This document shows positions 63,689 through 64,000 of a DNA stretch of 64,000 nucleotides, piece by piece. The notes under the pieces are model-generated. The model saw only the letters and a program-made list of their open reading frames with translations. It did no database searches and was not told where the DNA came from. The position numbers and the translations under genes were made by a program. The stretch covers positions 400,783-464,782 of the forward strand of contig NZ_FOHO01000001.1 of NCBI RefSeq assembly GCF_900111675.1, read 5' to 3'. Numbering within the stretch: position 1 is the first letter of the stretch; every line of letters begins with the position of its first letter. The stretch comes from Paracoccus homiensis. Lineage in GTDB: Bacteria > Pseudomonadota > Alphaproteobacteria > Rhodobacterales > Rhodobacteraceae.

Positions 63689-64000
63689 GGCTCTGTTGCA
63701 CAAATCCCTTGTGGGATTCATCTCATGAATCCAGCGTGGTAGCTGGAATCCATGAGCAGACCCACACCTCCAACCTACAAGACCAGGAACTGGCCAGCCT
63801 ACAATGAAGCGCTCAAGCGCCGCGGATCGCTGACGATCTGGTTCGATCCCGAGATGAGCTGGGAGGCCGCACCAACTGGCAGGCGTGGCCGCCAGCAGAG
63901 CTACAGCGACGCCGCCATACAGACGTGCCTCTTGATGAAGGTGCTGTTCGGGATGGCGCTGCGGCAGACAACTGGCTTCTTCGAAAGCCTGCTGCGGCCG
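63689..64000 (+). mobile_element. IS5-family insertion element, left end (cut by window edge)
   Basis: Starts with GGCTCTGTTGCACAAATC, resembling IS5-superfamily terminal inverted repeats, 43 nt after tRNA-Pro. Between the end and the transposase are small palindromes (ATCCCTTGTGGGAT and GGATTCATCTCATGAATCC). The transposase begins at 63752. The right end and target duplication lie outside the window. Confidence 0.82.
63752..64000 (+). CDS. IS5-family transposase (N-terminal part)
   Basis: First 83 residues of a DDE transposase; the rest is beyond the right edge. YKTRNWPAYNEALKRRGSLTIWFDPEMSW near 9-37 and SYSDAAIQTCLLMKVLFGMALRQTTGFFESLL are the N-terminal domain hallmarks of IS5-group (IS903/IS427-like) transposases. 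The frame is open without stops. Whether it is intact cannot be judged. Confidence 0.88.
   Translation, partial: MSRPTPPTYKTRNWPAYNEALKRRGSLTIWFDPEMSWEAAPTGRRGRQQSYSDAAIQTCLLMKVLFGMALRQTTGFFESLLRP

Overview
The window is a 64-kb piece of a high-GC alphaproteobacterial chromosome, most likely Rhodobacterales and Paracoccus-like. The evidence is the RegB-SenC-RegA-HvrA redox cluster, a TsaE-kinase fusion followed by MurU-type, AddB, AddA and thioredoxin genes, a GtsA-type glucose ABC operon, a VPLPA-CTERM surface protein, DUF2125 and DUF2853 proteins, and strong third-position GC that creates long antisense shadow ORFs. Apart from a partial IS5-type element at the right edge it reads as ordinary core genome. 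No gene-free stretch exceeds 300 bases; the longest, 2874-3152 and 12978-13248, are upstream or divergent promoter regions.

Layout. 1-2873: a FixJ/LuxR-type response regulator (cut by the left edge) and a Cache-PAS histidine kinase. 3153-5182: a free-standing NRPS-type condensation protein and a CxxC hypothetical. 5339-10126: inositol-phosphatase family protein, PmbA, a DUF2125 exported protein, a short enoyl-CoA hydratase and DUF2853. 10224-12977: a DctPQM-type TRAP transporter (minus strand). 13249-15418: an amino-acid (cystine-like) ABC transporter. 15956-18056: an OmpR-type two-component system divergent from 18226-23312, a glucose/mannose ABC importer plus glucokinase. 23429-29769: TamA-TamB. 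29787-34488: PAS protein, RegB, SenC, RegA, HvrA. 34531-37806: HD hydrolase, SecB, FxsA, Tim44-like, Smr and a PLDc_N small membrane protein. 37861-39807: HslUV. 39899-40801: a possible polysaccharide-biosynthesis protein. 40859-49611: trxA, addA, addB, MurU-like and TsaE-AmgK fusion. 49729-50397: VPLPA-CTERM protein. 50599-53631: dapB, then rbfA, a phosphodiester-glycosidase-family protein and truB. 53698-56342: NlpC/P60 hydrolase, leucyl aminopeptidase and a small helical protein. 56483-61170: beta carbonic anhydrase, DedA, asd, bluB, GT29-like and GT4 glycosyltransferases. 61338-64000: leuB, an EamA transporter, tRNA-Pro(CGG) and the start of an IS5-family element.

How the genes work together: the 15.9-23.3 kb block looks like a glucose sensing, uptake and phosphorylation unit comparable to the Pseudomonas gltR/gtrS-gts-glk arrangement. 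The 29.8-34.5 kb block is the global redox control locus. The 40.9-49.6 kb minus-strand operon joins t6A synthesis and cell-wall sugar salvage to double-strand-break repair.

Most unusual observations: (i) a stand-alone VibH/EntF-like condensation enzyme with no other NRPS gene nearby; (ii) two copies of a sense-oriented 3-prime element (two hairpins plus a conserved ATATTTG...CACAGAAGATAGCC tail) directly after the stop codons of hslV and truB; (iii) a VPLPA-CTERM protein whose single cysteine and FQLALWE motif suggest an internal thioester; (iv) a perfect CtrA-type box upstream of the PAS gene behind regB. I did not find a defence island, CRISPR array or prophage.
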